This document shows positions 17,472-27,453 of a stretch of 64,000 nt of DNA, piece by piece. The position numbers were made by a program, and so were the translations under genes. How positions within the stretch are numbered: position 1 is the stretch's first letter; the number at the start of each line of letters is the position of its first letter. The notes beneath the pieces are model-generated. The model searched no databases. It had not been told where the DNA came from and saw only the letters and a program-made list of their open reading frames with translations. Source of the DNA: Pseudoalteromonas sp. FUC4 (GTDB lineage: Bacteria > Pseudomonadota > Gammaproteobacteria > Enterobacterales > Alteromonadaceae); assembly GCF_008370255.1 (NCBI RefSeq), contig NZ_SEUI01000003.1, positions 1-64,000 on the forward strand. Reading direction: 5' to 3'.

Positions 17472-17713
17472 AACATAGCCTAACTATTGCATTAAAAAGC
17501 CAAAGTATAGCGGTAGAGCGCTTTTTACGAGTGGTGCGTCATCGTGGTTTTGACCTTACGCATTTTCAGCTCAATATGGACGATGGTTTTTATAATGTAG
17601 ACATGACGGTAGATAGTGATAAACCAATTCACCTATTAACCAGCCAGTTAAACAAGCTGGTGGATGTCAAAGAAGTCACTTTACAAAATTTACAGCAACA
17701 ACAGGCTGTGTAA
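17468..17713 (+). CDS. ilvM: acetolactate synthase small subunit
   Basis: 81 residues from the ATG at 17468, overlapping the ilvG stop (ATGA). It is a single ACT domain of the short IlvM type: [21 protein letters not shown], then LDVxKEVTLQ-like ending. It is the partner of IlvG. The longer open frame beginning at 17411 lies inside ilvG and is not the start. About 100 bp with a hairpin (GAGTAAC 17737-17743 / GTTACTC 17755-17761) separate it from ilvD, where E. coli has ilvE. Confidence 0.93.
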   Translation: MKHSLTIALKSQSIAVERFLRVVRHRGFDLTHFQLNMDDGFYNVDMTVDSDKPIHLLTSQLNKLVDVKEVTLQNLQQQQAV

Positions 17714-17816
17714 TTACGAACTGAAAAACAATTTACGAGTAACTGAATCACTCGGTTACTCACCAATTTTAGAATGAGGAATGCCCGCTTATTTTGCGGC
17801 AAAAACTGAGGTAACT

Positions 17817-19673
17817 ATGGCTAAATTAAGAAGTGCAACAACAACTGAAGGGCGTAAACGCGCAGGCGCTCGTGCATTATGGCGCGCAACAGGTATGACC
17901 GACACCGATTTTGGTAAGCCGATTATTGCCGTAGTTAACTCATTTACACAATTTGTACCAGGGCATGTTCACCTTAATCAGCTAAGTGAACTTATGGCTG
18001 AAACCATTACGCAAGCCGGTGGTGTCCCTAAAGAATTTAATACTATTGCGATTGATGATGGTATTGCAATGGGTCACGGCGGAATGCTTTATTCATTGCC
18101 TTCGCGCGATTTAATTGCTGACTCGGTTGAGTACATGGTAAATGGTCATTGTGCTGATGCGATGATTTGTATTTCAAACTGCGACAAAATTACTCCAGGA
18201 ATGATGCTTGCAGCACTACGTTTAAATATTCCGGTAATATTTGTATCAGGCGGTCCAATGGAAGCAGGTAAAACTAAGCTTGCTAACATCGATATTAAAC
18301 TTGATTTAGTAGATGCTATGGTTAAAGGCGCTGATGAATCGGTAAGTGATGCCGATTCAGAGCAAGTAGAGCGCTCTGCATGTCCAACATGTGGCTCTTG
18401 TTCAGGCATGTTTACTGCAAACTCAATGAACTGTTTGTTAGAAGCGATTGGTTTAGCACTTCCGGGTAACGGCACGACGCTTGCGACTCATAAAGACCGT
18501 AAACAACTTTATGTTGAAGCGGGGGCTCGTATTGTTGATTTATGTCGTGAGTATTATCAAAAAGATAATCAAGATGTATTGCCACGTGCTATTGCTAACA
18601 AAACAGCCTTTATGAACGCAATGGTGGTTGATATTGCAATGGGTGGCTCATCAAATACGGTATTACATTTACTTGCTGCAGCGCAAGAAGCGGGCGTTGA
18701 TTTTGATATGTCGCACATTGATGCGCTCTCTCGTAAAACACCATTTTTATGTAAAGTCGCACCAGCAACACCTGAATATCACATTGAAGATGTGCACCGC
18801 GCAGGCGGCATGATGGCAATCGTACGTGAACTTGGCAAAGCAGGCTTAGTTGATATGTCAGTTAATCATGTTGCTGGGTCAACTATGGCTGAGCTCGTTA
18901 AAAAATGGGATGCAACAGATCCTACTAACGAAGCAGCGCGCAAATTTTACCGTGCTGGCCCTGCAGGCATTCGTACCACTAAAGCAATGAGCCAAGAGTG
19001 TCGTTGGGACGAGGGCGATAACGACCGAGAGCATGGTTGTATTCGAAGTGTTGAACACGCTTTTCGTCAAGATGGTGGATTAGCTGTACTTTCGGGGAAC
19101 TTAGCAGTCGATGGCTGTATTGTTAAGAGTGCGGGCGTAGTTGATGAAATGCTACATTTTGAAGGCACTGCAGTCGTGTACGAGTCACAAGATGATTCTG
19201 TAGAAGGGATTTTAAACGACGAAGTAAAAGCCGGCGATATCGTGGTTATCCGTTACGAAGGCCCTAGAGGCGGTCCAGGTATGCAAGAAATGCTTTACCC
19301 AACTAGCTACTTAAAATCAAAAGGCCTAGCTGAAAAATGTGCACTTATTACAGATGGTCGCTTTTCGGGTGGTACTTCGGGTTTATCAATTGGTCATGTA
19401 TCACCAGAGGCAGCAAGTGGCGGTGCTATTGCGTATGTTGAAAATGGCGACAAAATCATTATTGATATCGCAACCCGTGAAATTACGTTAGCGTTAAGTG
19501 ATGAAGAGCTTGAAGCGCGTAAGCAAAAACAACTAGCACGCGGAAAACTGGCGTACAAACCAGTCGATCGTGAGCGCTATGTATCGTCTGCTTTAAAGGC
19601 TTATGCATTACTTGCAACAAGTGCTGATAAAGGCGCAGTGCGTGACTTAGCTAAATTGGAGGCGCTTAGTTAA
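17817..19673 (+). CDS. ilvD: dihydroxy-acid dehydratase
   Basis: 618 residues from the ATG at 17817 (GAGGT 4 bases upstream). The 12 residues possible before it are absent from E. coli IlvD (616 aa). The enzyme dehydrates 2,3-dihydroxy-isovalerate and -methylvalerate with an Fe-S cluster. Cluster cysteines are visible in [10 protein letters not shown] and [17 protein letters not shown]. The family signature [22 protein letters not shown] is near the C-terminus. It is the third gene of the ilv operon and ends 2 bases before ilvA. Confidence 0.97.
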   Translation: MAKLRSATTTEGRKRAGARALWRATGMTDTDFGKPIIAVVNSFTQFVPGHVHLNQLSELMAETITQAGGVPKEFNTIAIDDGIAMGHGGMLYSLPSRDLIADSVEYMVNGHCADAMICISNCDKITPGMMLAALRLNIPVIFVSGGPMEAGKTKLANIDIKLDLVDAMVKGADESVSDADSEQVERSACPTCGSCSGMFTANSMNCLLEAIGLALPGNGTTLATHKDRKQLYVEAGARIVDLCREYYQKDNQDVLPRAIANKTAFMNAMVVDIAMGGSSNTVLHLLAAAQEAGVDFDMSHIDALSRKTPFLCKVAPATPEYHIEDVHRAGGMMAIVRELGKAGLVDMSVNHVAGSTMAELVKKWDATDPTNEAARKFYRAGPAGIRTTKAMSQECRWDEGDNDREHGCIRSVEHAFRQDGGLAVLSGNLAVDGCIVKSAGVVDEMLHFEGTAVVYESQDDSVEGILNDEVKAGDIVVIRYEGPRGGPGMQEMLYPTSYLKSKGLAEKCALITDGRFSGGTSGLSIGHVSPEAASGGAIAYVENGDKIIIDIATREITLALSDEELEARKQKQLARGKLAYKPVDRERYVSSALKAYALLATSADKGAVRDLAKLEALS

Positions 19674-19675
19674 TT

Positions 19676-21229
19676 ATGGTCTCTCAAGAGCTCGATTATT
19701 TTCGCGCTATTATTCAAGCAAACATGGAGCCTTTGGCTAAAGTTACTGAGGTTAGTGAAATGGCTGAACTCAGTAAAAAGCTAGGTAACCATGTTTGGTT
19801 AAAGCGTGAAGACCAACAGCCCGTGTATTCATTTAAATTACGCGGTGCATATAACAAATTAAATAAATTACCTAAAGGCTCAGTGGTTATTACTGCTTCT
19901 GCGGGTAATCATGCTCAAGGGGTTGCATTGAGTGCATCTCACCTTGGGCATCAAGCAACTATTGTAATGCCAGTAACAACACCTGAAATAAAAGTCAGCG
20001 CAGTGCGCGCACTTGGTGGTGAAGTTGTATTACATGGGCATCATTTTGATGCCGCAAAAGCACATGCACTTGAGCTTACAGAGCAACGAAACGGTATATT
20101 TGTTCCACCATTTGATGACCCAGACGTCATTGTTGGTCAAGGTACTGTAGCACGTGAGCTTATGCAGCAATTAAACGAGCTTGATGCTGTGTTTATCCCT
20201 GTTGGCGGTGGTGGCTTACTTGCTGGTATGGCGGTTTATATTAAATCGCTGCGTCCAGATATAAAAGTAATTGGCGTAGAAGCCGGCGAAAGTGCGTGTT
20301 TACAAGCGGCACTTAAAGCAGGTAAACCAGTAGAGCTTGAACGCGTTGGCAGTTTTGCCGATGGCGTAGCGGTTAAAATTATTGGTACTGAAACATTTCG
20401 CTTAGCGCAAAAGTTTTGTGATGAAGTTATCACCGTGAGTAGCGATGAAATATGTGCTGCCATGCAGGATATTTTTGTATCTACCCGTGCAATAGCAGAA
20501 CCTTCAGGTGCACTTGCAACGGCAGGGCTTAAAAAGTGGAGCCAGCAGTCGGGGTTAAAAGGGTTACATTTAGCGGCTGTTTTATCCGGTGCTAATTTAA
20601 ACTTTGATCGCCTGCGTTATGTTGCAGAGCGCACTGCGCTGGGTGAAAAAAACGAAGCGTTATTAGCCGTTACTATTAAAGAAGAAAAAGGCAGCTTTAA
20701 ACAGTTTTGTGCTTCTTTAGGTGGCCGTGCTATTACTGAGTTTAACTACCGTTATGCAGGACCTGGTGAAGCACAAATATTTGTAGGTATTGCCCTGCGG
20801 CAAGGGGAGCAAGAGCTTAATGAGCTAAAGCAAGACTTAACAAATAATGATTACCAATTTTGCGATCTGTCGGATAACGAACTCGCTAAATTACATGTGC
20901 GCTATATGGTTGGCGGAAAAGCACCAGAGCAATTACATGAACGTTTATTGCGTTTTGAATTTCCTGAGTATCCAGGTGCACTTGCACGGTTTTTAGATAC
21001 TTTAGGTAGTAATTGGAACATTACCTTATTTCATTATCGTAATCACGGTGGTTCGATGGGGAATGTACTGGCTGGCTTTGCTATTGAGCCAAGCCAATTT
21101 GATATGTTTAACGAGTATTTAAATCGCTTAGGTTATAGTGTTCAAGATGAAACCCAAAACCCTTGTTTTACGCAGTTTTTAACATCAAAACCGCAAGTGG
21201 AAAAAGTCGAAAAAATAGCCTCAGTATAA
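19676..21229 (+). CDS. ilvA: threonine deaminase, biosynthetic
   Basis: 517 residues (E. coli 514). The N-terminal PLP domain has the lysine in YSFKLRGAYNKL, the glycine loop PVGGGGLLAGMA and SAGNHAQGVA. Two ACT-like regulatory domains follow (about 330-420 and 420-500: RFEFPEYPGALARFLDTLG), typical of the isoleucine-inhibited enzyme. It makes 2-oxobutyrate for isoleucine. It lies 2 bases after ilvD and ends the operon, with a terminator at 21243. Confidence 0.96.
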   Translation: MVSQELDYFRAIIQANMEPLAKVTEVSEMAELSKKLGNHVWLKREDQQPVYSFKLRGAYNKLNKLPKGSVVITASAGNHAQGVALSASHLGHQATIVMPVTTPEIKVSAVRALGGEVVLHGHHFDAAKAHALELTEQRNGIFVPPFDDPDVIVGQGTVARELMQQLNELDAVFIPVGGGGLLAGMAVYIKSLRPDIKVIGVEAGESACLQAALKAGKPVELERVGSFADGVAVKIIGTETFRLAQKFCDEVITVSSDEICAAMQDIFVSTRAIAEPSGALATAGLKKWSQQSGLKGLHLAAVLSGANLNFDRLRYVAERTALGEKNEALLAVTIKEEKGSFKQFCASLGGRAITEFNYRYAGPGEAQIFVGIALRQGEQELNELKQDLTNNDYQFCDLSDNELAKLHVRYMVGGKAPEQLHERLLRFEFPEYPGALARFLDTLGSNWNITLFHYRNHGGSMGNVLAGFAIEPSQFDMFNEYLNRLGYSVQDETQNPCFTQFLTSKPQVEKVEKIASV

Positions 21230-21242
21230 CCCTTCTTTAAAG

Positions 21243-21270
21243 GCAGGCACCTCACTAGGGTGCTTGCTTT
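21243..21270 (+). terminator. terminator of the ilv operon
   Basis: GCAGGCACC pairs with GGGTGCTTGC (one wobble) around the loop TCACTA, followed by TTTATC. The T-run is short, so the terminator is of moderate strength. Confidence 0.7.
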
Positions 21271-21325
21271 ATCACACTTTTTACATATAGTTACAGGTAA
21301 TCGTCATACTTTTGAGGACACCTAG

Positions 21326-22360
21326 TTGCTATTTAAAGGATTAATCATTGGATTGTGCTTTTTTTGCAGCCATATAATGGCGCAAGAATCAGTCACATTA
21401 CAGCTAAAATGGACACACCAGTTTCAGTTTGCCGGTTACTATATGGCAAAGCAAAAAGGCTTTTATAATGAAGTTGGCCTCGATGTAACCATTAAACAAG
21501 CTAATCCAATGAAACCTGATACCTTTGGTCCTGTCGCCAGTGGCGAAGCACAATTTGGTGTAGGGCATTCTGGTATTTTACAGCAACGTATAAATGGCCA
21601 ACCTCTTATTGCTATGGCTGCCTTATTGCAATTTTCACCTTACTGCTGGATGGTTAAAGACACGTCTGATATTTTTCATCCACGTGACTTTGTTAATAAA
21701 CGCATCACTGCGGTGAGCAAAAATGACGGCACCGAGCTACTTGTTATGCTTAAACGCAGTGGTGTAGATGTGGATAATCTTAAAGTTTACGACGGTGAAA
21801 ACCCAAGCCTAGCTTGGATTGAAAACAAACTAGATGCTATGCAAGTGTATGTTACTACAGAGCCATACTATATGACTCAGCAAGGTATAGCGCATCGGCT
21901 TGTTTGCCCTCAGCGTTATGGTATGGATGTGTATAGTGACATTTTATTTACCAGCGAAAATATGCAGAAGAAAAACCCGCAAGCGGTCGAAAAATTTTAC
22001 CAAGCGAGTCTAAAAGGCTGGCGCTATGCAATGATGAACATGGACGAAGCCATTGCAGTCACCCAGCAACTGTATGCACCGAATAAAAGCTTTCATCAGC
22101 TCGCTTTTGAGGCTGAAGTGTTAAAAAATTATATAGTACTACCTACCACCAGTTTAGGGCATATGTCGATAGCAAAGTGGCGTTTGATAGCTGACTTATA
22201 TGGAATACAGCAAAATGAATTTGACGAGGTGAAATCTCATTTTATCTACAAATATCAAGAGCCCGAAAAAATGCAGTTATCCTGGATGCTTATAGCCGCT
22301 ATTTTGGTGAGTATTATTTCAATCCCTTTGTATTTGAGACTGATTTTTAGTAAAAATTAA
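21326..22360 (+). CDS. NMT1/THI5-type substrate-binding protein with C-terminal membrane anchor
   Basis: 344 residues starting at TTG, with a strong ribosome site (TTTTGAGGACA, 5 bases upstream). A signal peptide (to about MAQ-ES, residue 20) is followed by an NMT1/THI5-like periplasmic binding domain (LQLKWTHQFQFAGYYMAKQKGFYNE and GLDVTIKQ). A single membrane helix sits at the very end (about 317-340) and then a short positive tail. ABC-transporter binding proteins normally lack that helix. The same domain plus helix forms the sensor half of many histidine kinases and diguanylate cyclases. No permease, ATPase or thiamine genes are nearby, so the role is unknown. Confidence 0.8.
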   Translation: MLFKGLIIGLCFFCSHIMAQESVTLQLKWTHQFQFAGYYMAKQKGFYNEVGLDVTIKQANPMKPDTFGPVASGEAQFGVGHSGILQQRINGQPLIAMAALLQFSPYCWMVKDTSDIFHPRDFVNKRITAVSKNDGTELLVMLKRSGVDVDNLKVYDGENPSLAWIENKLDAMQVYVTTEPYYMTQQGIAHRLVCPQRYGMDVYSDILFTSENMQKKNPQAVEKFYQASLKGWRYAMMNMDEAIAVTQQLYAPNKSFHQLAFEAEVLKNYIVLPTTSLGHMSIAKWRLIADLYGIQQNEFDEVKSHFIYKYQEPEKMQLSWMLIAAILVSIISIPLYLRLIFSKN

Positions 22361-22421
22361 CTGTTTAGTGAGACCTCACTGAGCTGATATAATTAATTGC
22401 CTTTTTATTATTTAAGCTGTT

Positions 22422-23597
22422 ATGACTTTAGCTGAGCAATTTTTAGCACTTGATTCACTTTTAATGCGTCATCGTCAGTATTGGCAGTGCACCGCATTTG
22501 ATTTTGACACTATTCCTTGGCCAGAACTGCAAGGCATACTTAACGAGCTAACGGATGATCAAGTAAGCGTTCTTGATAACGATCAAAATCAGCTCAATCA
22601 ATTTTTTAGTCAACATATAAACCAGCTTGATGAACTTGCTAAGCTATGTGATTTACCTAGCGCTTCACACTCTCGAGCTGATTATCCGTTTTGGATAAGT
22701 AACGGCATTAAAGGTCGTAAGTTTGATCAGTTACAAGACTTTGTATCTGCACTACCTAATATTAAGCAACCAGTTTTAGAGTGGTGTGCGGGTAAAGGAC
22801 ACTTAGGGCGAATACTTGCTTTTAATGGCGCAAGTGATGTGCATAGTATTGAGCTGCAACAAAGCTTATGCGAGCAAGGGCAAAAAAGTGCACAGCAACA
22901 AGGTTTGGCAATGCATTTTAGCCAAGCAGATGTATTAAAAGATGATATCACTCAATTCTTTAGTCCTAATATGCATGCTGTAGCGCTCCACGCATGTGGT
23001 GGTTTGCACCAAGTATTTATGCGGCAAGCAAGTTTGGCAAAAGCACAACAAATTAGCTTTTCACCTTGTTGCTATCACTTATTTACGGCTAATGAGTACC
23101 TTGCAATGAGTGAGGTTGCAAACCAAAGTGAGCTTAACCTAACGCATCGCGATTTAAAACTCGCCTTGCAAGAAACCGTTACAGCGCCTTCTCGTCTGGA
23201 AAAAGTACGTAAAACAGAACTAGAATGGCGACTTGGTTTTGATGCACTAAGAAAGTCGATCACTGGCGAGCAATATTACGTAAGCGTACCGTCGGTTAAC
23301 AAAGCTATATTCTCAGATTCGTTTAAATCGTTTTGTGCATGGGCTGCAGAAAAAAAGACAATAAGCCTACCTCAAGGTACTGATTATAATAAATATTTAG
23401 AGGTTGGGGTGGCTCGAAAAAAAATAACTGACCGAGTTGAACTGGTTCGACATGTGTTCAGAAGGGCAATTGAAGTTTGGCTTGTGCTCGATCGTGCTTT
23501 ATATTTGCAACAGCAAGGCTATCAAGTAAGCGTTAAAACGTTTTGTGAAAAGCAGTTAACGCCTCGTAATATATTGATTCTCGCTAATATCCATTAA
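22422..23597 (+). CDS. SAM-dependent methyltransferase
   Basis: 391 residues, cytoplasmic. A Rossmann-type methyltransferase core begins about residue 118 with PVLEWCAGKGHLGRILA, the SAM-binding glycine motif. An acidic HSIELQ follows, then HAVALHACGGLHQ and FSPCCYHLF, a cysteine-rich loop seen in the Methyltransf_32-type group. The N-terminal 100 residues and the C-terminal region after about 260 have no features I recognise. The substrate is unknown. It lies 62 bp after the membrane-anchored binding protein and 30 bp before carbonic anhydrase on the same strand. Confidence 0.8.
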   Translation: MTLAEQFLALDSLLMRHRQYWQCTAFDFDTIPWPELQGILNELTDDQVSVLDNDQNQLNQFFSQHINQLDELAKLCDLPSASHSRADYPFWISNGIKGRKFDQLQDFVSALPNIKQPVLEWCAGKGHLGRILAFNGASDVHSIELQQSLCEQGQKSAQQQGLAMHFSQADVLKDDITQFFSPNMHAVALHACGGLHQVFMRQASLAKAQQISFSPCCYHLFTANEYLAMSEVANQSELNLTHRDLKLALQETVTAPSRLEKVRKTELEWRLGFDALRKSITGEQYYVSVPSVNKAIFSDSFKSFCAWAAEKKTISLPQGTDYNKYLEVGVARKKITDRVELVRHVFRRAIEVWLVLDRALYLQQQGYQVSVKTFCEKQLTPRNILILANIH

Positions 23598-23627
23598 ATT
23601 TCCGTCCTCGACTTAATAAGAGATGCA

Positions 23628-24290
23628 ATGAGAAAGTTAAAAAATTTATTCGATAACAATAAACGTTGGGCTGCTCGCACAAGTGAAGCAGATCCTGAGT
23701 TTTTTAAAATTTTATCTATGCAACAGAATCCAGAGTATCTATGGATTGGTTGTTCAGACTCTCGTGTACCTGCTAATCAAATAGTTGATTTATTACCAGG
23801 CGAATTATTTGTACATCGTAACGTGGCTAACGTGGTTGTACACACTGACCATAACTGTTTGTCGGTTATGCAGTACGCAGTTGAAGTATTAAAAGTAAAA
23901 CATATTATGGTGGTAGGCCACTATGGTTGTGGTGGCGTACAAGCTGTTTTAAACAATGCAAAATTTGGCTTTATTGATAACTGGCTACGCCATGTAGGTG
24001 ATGTAAAAGAAAAGCATCTTGAACAACTTGACGCAATGCCAGAAAGCGAACGTTTAAGCCGACTTATTGAGCTAAATGTAATTGAGCAAGTACGTAATGT
24101 ATGCCGTACTAACATTGTGCAAGATGCGTGGGATCGCGGGCAAGAGCTAAGCGTTCATGGTTGGGTTTATGGTTTAGAGAACGGCCACCTTCATGATTTA
24201 GAGTCTGTAGTAACGTGCGCGAGTGAGGAAACCGACAGCTATAAAAAAGCAGTACAGCACGTACTTAAAAAAGTGGGTGAGAGTAAATAA
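23628..24290 (+). CDS. can: beta-class carbonic anhydrase
   Basis: 220 residues, like E. coli Can. It interconverts CO2 and bicarbonate, which is needed for growth in air. The zinc ligands Cys 42, Asp 44 (GCSDSRVPANQ), His and Cys (VVGHYGCGGVQA, about 98-101) are all present, with the Asp/Arg dyad D44-R46. The downstream gene starts 4 bases after its stop, so the two are probably co-transcribed. Confidence 0.97.
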   Translation: MRKLKNLFDNNKRWAARTSEADPEFFKILSMQQNPEYLWIGCSDSRVPANQIVDLLPGELFVHRNVANVVVHTDHNCLSVMQYAVEVLKVKHIMVVGHYGCGGVQAVLNNAKFGFIDNWLRHVGDVKEKHLEQLDAMPESERLSRLIELNVIEQVRNVCRTNIVQDAWDRGQELSVHGWVYGLENGHLHDLESVVTCASEETDSYKKAVQHVLKKVGESK

Positions 24291-24294
24291 ATTC

Positions 24295-24939
24295 ATGACT
24301 AAAACGGCGATATTATTAGGTGCTACAGGTTTGGTTGGTAATGAGTTGCTGCATAAGCTACTTAATAGCGATCGTTATACCAAAGTGGTTACGTTAAGTC
24401 GTCGGGCTTTGTCTATTACACACGCAAAGCTAGTTAATCATGTTATTGATTTTGAAAAATTAACTCAATACGTTGAGCTTTTTAAAGGCGACGTATTGTT
24501 TTCGTGTTTGGGCACAACCCGTAAACGGGCGGGCTCTACACAAGCTCAGCGTAAAGTAGATTTTGATTATCAGTTTATAGTAGCGCAGTTAGCGGCATGT
24601 AATGGCGTTACGCATTATTGCTTAGTGTCATCAAGCGGGGCGAATACGCACAGTAATAGTGCTTATTTGAAAATGAAGGGTGAGCTTGAGCAACATATTA
24701 AAGCACTCCCTTTTGATAAAATAAGTATTTTACAACCATCTTTATTATTAGGTGATCGTGAGCAATTTAGAGTGGCAGAAAAGATAGGCAGTATTATTTT
24801 TCCTGTTATTACACGACTGCCGTTTTTAAAGCGTTACAAACCAATAACTGGCGAGCAAGTTGCGCAAAAAATGCTGAGTGTGAGTTTAGAGCAACAGGCT
24901 AAGTTATTTTATTATGTGCTAGATGAGCTATTTGAATAA
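24295..24939 (+). CDS. NAD(P)-binding Rossmann-fold protein (HTATIP2/YwnB-like)
   Basis: 214 residues from the ATG at 24295. The open frame extends further upstream, but only inside the carbonic anhydrase gene. The N-terminus is a dinucleotide-binding fold (AILLGATGLVGNELL, then SRRALS). Further features are FSCLGTTRKRAGS, HYCLVSSSGAN, and YLKMKGELEQH resembling the atypical-SDR YxxxK. Such proteins bind NADPH, and the bacterial substrate is not established. It closes the unit with can before a shared terminator. Confidence 0.82.
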   Translation: MTKTAILLGATGLVGNELLHKLLNSDRYTKVVTLSRRALSITHAKLVNHVIDFEKLTQYVELFKGDVLFSCLGTTRKRAGSTQAQRKVDFDYQFIVAQLAACNGVTHYCLVSSSGANTHSNSAYLKMKGELEQHIKALPFDKISILQPSLLLGDREQFRVAEKIGSIIFPVITRLPFLKRYKPITGEQVAQKMLSVSLEQQAKLFYYVLDELFE

Positions 24940-24953
24940 ACTTAGTAAAACGC

Positions 24954-24979
24954 AAAAGGCAGCCTAAGCTGCCTTTTTT
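24954..24979. terminator. bidirectional terminator
   Basis: AAAAGGCAGC (24954-24963), loop CTAA, GCTGCCTTTTTT (24968-24979). There are A and T tracts on both sides, and it serves the plus-strand unit ending at 24939 and ubiK on the minus strand. Confidence 0.93.
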
Positions 24980-24993
24980 GTACATTAAATTAA

Positions 24994-25257
24994 TTATTCA
25001 GCGTCAGTTTTAGCGCTAAGTTGCTGCTCAAGCAATGTAACTTTAGCTTCAAGGTCAGTTAGTTTTTCGCGAGTACGAATAAGTACTTGGCTTTGTACAT
25101 CAAATTCTTCGCGGCTCACAAAGTCCATCTCAGCAAGCTTGTTTTGTAAAACTTGCTTTGTTTTACCTTCGAGTGTATCTGCTAGGTTTTTTACACCTTG
25201 TGGCATATTGCTAGTAATTTGCTTAGCAATTTCTTCAAGTTTTGCTGGGTTGATCAT
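24994..25257 (-). CDS. ubiK: ubiquinone biosynthesis accessory factor UbiK (YqiC/BMFP family)
   Basis: 87 residues, mostly helical, with a C-terminal coiled coil (REKLTDLEAKVTLLEQQL) that makes the family trimeric. The N-terminal amphipathic part, INPAKLEEIAKQI and VKNLADTLEGK, matches the membrane-interacting half. UbiK helps the aerobic ubiquinone-synthesis enzymes as partner of UbiJ. It is a single gene, divergent from rep. Confidence 0.9.
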   Translation of the reverse strand: MINPAKLEEIAKQITSNMPQGVKNLADTLEGKTKQVLQNKLAEMDFVSREEFDVQSQVLIRTREKLTDLEAKVTLLEQQLSAKTDAE

Positions 25258-25419
25258 ATTTGTCCCTTCGATGCGGTCTAAAATAATAATAACTAATATT
25301 ACCTTATACCTAGTGTATTTAACACATGATCATCTTTACCTTAATTAATTAAGGCAATTGCTATGCTCGCTGTAATGGTTACGTTAAAATTACGCGTCTT
25401 TTAAATTTCTTTGGTCGTT

Positions 25420-27438
25420 ATGAAACTCAATCCTAAACAAGATGAAGCCGTAAAATATATTAGTGGTCCCTGCTTAGTGTTAGCTGGCGCAGGCTCTGGT
25501 AAAACCCGTGTTATTACGAATAAGATCGCTTATTTAGTGAAAAAATGTGAGTACAAAGCGCGAAATATAGCTGCCGTTACTTTTACTAATAAAGCAGCTA
25601 AAGAGATGCGTGAGCGAGTATTGCAAACGCTCGGTAAACAAGACGCTAAAGGTTTATGGGTATCAACGTTCCACACGCTAGGTTTAGAAGTAATAAAAAA
25701 AGAGTTAAGTACACTGGGCTTTAAACCCGGTTTTTCGTTATTTGATGATCAAGATACCAACCAGCTTCTTAGTGAGCTCACCGAAGACGAACTAAAAAAA
25801 GACAAAGACTTACTCAAACTACTTAAAATGGAAATTGGTAGTTGGAAAAACGAATTAGTGCTGCCAGAGCAAGCAATACGCGAAGCGCGTGATGCGCAAA
25901 AGGCATTGTTCGCACAGCTGTATGCGCGATACCAAAATCAGCTACGTGCTTATAACGCACTGGATTTTGATGATTTAATTATGATCCCTACTTTGTTACT
26001 TACTAATAACGCCACATCTCGTGAGCGCTGGCAGCAACGCTTTAAATACTTGCTGGTGGATGAGTATCAAGATACCAATACAAGCCAATATCAACTTGTT
26101 AAATTGCTAGTAGGCGAGCGTGCCCGTTTTACTGTGGTAGGTGATGACGATCAATCAATTTACTCATGGCGTGGTGCTCGCCCACAAAACTTAGTGTTGT
26201 TAGGTAAAGACTATCCAGGGCTTAGGCTAATAAAGCTTGAGCAAAACTATCGAAGTGCAGGGCGAATACTAAAAGCCGCTAATATATTGATAGCAAATAA
26301 CCCGCATGATATCGAAAAAAAGCTATTCAGTGAGCTTGGTTACGGTGAGCCAATTAAAGTAATAGGGTGCCGCGATGAAGAGCATGAATCTGAGCGCGTA
26401 GTTGCCGAGATAATTTCTCATAAGTTTATGAAGCGAACTAGCTATAAAGACTACGCTATTTTATATCGTGGTAATCATCAAGCTCGTGGCTTTGAAAAAT
26501 CACTAATGAGTAACCGTATCCCTTATAAAATTAGTGGCGGTATGTCTTTTTTCGCTCGCTCAGAAATTAAAGATATTATGGCGTATTTACGCTTATTAGT
26601 TAATCAAGACGATGACAATGCATTTTTACGTATCGTAAATACACCGCGCCGCGAAATTGGTACGATTACGCTCGAAAAGCTGGGTACGCTGGCTAATGAA
26701 AAGCACGCGAGCTTGTTTGCTACCTGTTTTGATAACGATTTAGGCTACAGACTAAAAGGGCGTGGCTTAAATGCGCTTGCTGGGTTTGCACGCTGGGTTG
26801 TTGAGCTATCTGATAACGCTGTACGTGGCGATACACTTGAAGCTGTTAAAGACTTAGTGCGTAATATTAACTACGAGGCATATTTGTACGAGTCGTCACC
26901 GAGTGCTAAAGCGGCTGAAATGCGCATGAAAAACGTATCTGAGCTGTATCGTTGGATCACCGATATGTTGGCAGGAGATGCCGACAACGAACCAATGACA
27001 TTAGCCGAGGTTGTTAGTAAGCTAACCCTTCGCGATATGCTTGAGCGTAACGAAGAAGAAGATGAAACCGATGCAGTGCACTTATCAACATTACATGCGT
27101 CAAAGGGCTTAGAGTATCCATACGTATTTATGGTGGGTATGGAGGAGGGCTTACTACCGCATCAGGTTAGTATTGATGAAGACAACGTTGATGAAGAGCG
27201 CCGGCTAGCTTATGTTGGTATTACTCGTGCTCAGCAGGAGTTAACACTTACTTATGCTAAAATACGTCGTCAATTTGGTGAAACCTCACAAACTGAATTA
27301 AGCCGGTTTGTACAAGAATTACCACAGGACGATTTAGCGTTCGAAAACAAAAAAGCGCCAAATACCCAAGCAGAGCGAATGGAAAAAGGCCAAGCAAGAG
27401 TTGCTAACCTTCGAGCCATGTTTAAAAAGCCTGAGTAA
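25420..27438 (+). CDS. rep: ATP-dependent DNA helicase Rep
   Basis: 672 residues from the ATG at 25420 ([10 protein letters not shown], as in E. coli Rep). It is a superfamily 1A 3'-5' helicase that helps replication forks pass obstacles. Motifs in order are LAGAGSGKT (Walker A, about 30), [14 protein letters not shown] (Ia), LVDEYQDTN (II), [14 protein letters not shown] (III), LEQNYRS (IV), [14 protein letters not shown] (V) and YVGITRAQ (VI). All are intact. No obvious terminator lies in the 15 bp between it and the convergent GGDEF gene. Confidence 0.95.
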   Translation: MKLNPKQDEAVKYISGPCLVLAGAGSGKTRVITNKIAYLVKKCEYKARNIAAVTFTNKAAKEMRERVLQTLGKQDAKGLWVSTFHTLGLEVIKKELSTLGFKPGFSLFDDQDTNQLLSELTEDELKKDKDLLKLLKMEIGSWKNELVLPEQAIREARDAQKALFAQLYARYQNQLRAYNALDFDDLIMIPTLLLTNNATSRERWQQRFKYLLVDEYQDTNTSQYQLVKLLVGERARFTVVGDDDQSIYSWRGARPQNLVLLGKDYPGLRLIKLEQNYRSAGRILKAANILIANNPHDIEKKLFSELGYGEPIKVIGCRDEEHESERVVAEIISHKFMKRTSYKDYAILYRGNHQARGFEKSLMSNRIPYKISGGMSFFARSEIKDIMAYLRLLVNQDDDNAFLRIVNTPRREIGTITLEKLGTLANEKHASLFATCFDNDLGYRLKGRGLNALAGFARWVVELSDNAVRGDTLEAVKDLVRNINYEAYLYESSPSAKAAEMRMKNVSELYRWITDMLAGDADNEPMTLAEVVSKLTLRDMLERNEEEDETDAVHLSTLHASKGLEYPYVFMVGMEEGLLPHQVSIDEDNVDEERRLAYVGITRAQQELTLTYAKIRRQFGETSQTELSRFVQELPQDDLAFENKKAPNTQAERMEKGQARVANLRAMFKKPE

Positions 27439-27453
27439 TACCTTAGGTTAATT

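Noticed and set aside
17737-17761. Hairpin between ilvM and ilvD as a terminator
   Set aside because: No T-run follows and the genes belong to one operon; more likely a processing or stabilising hairpin.
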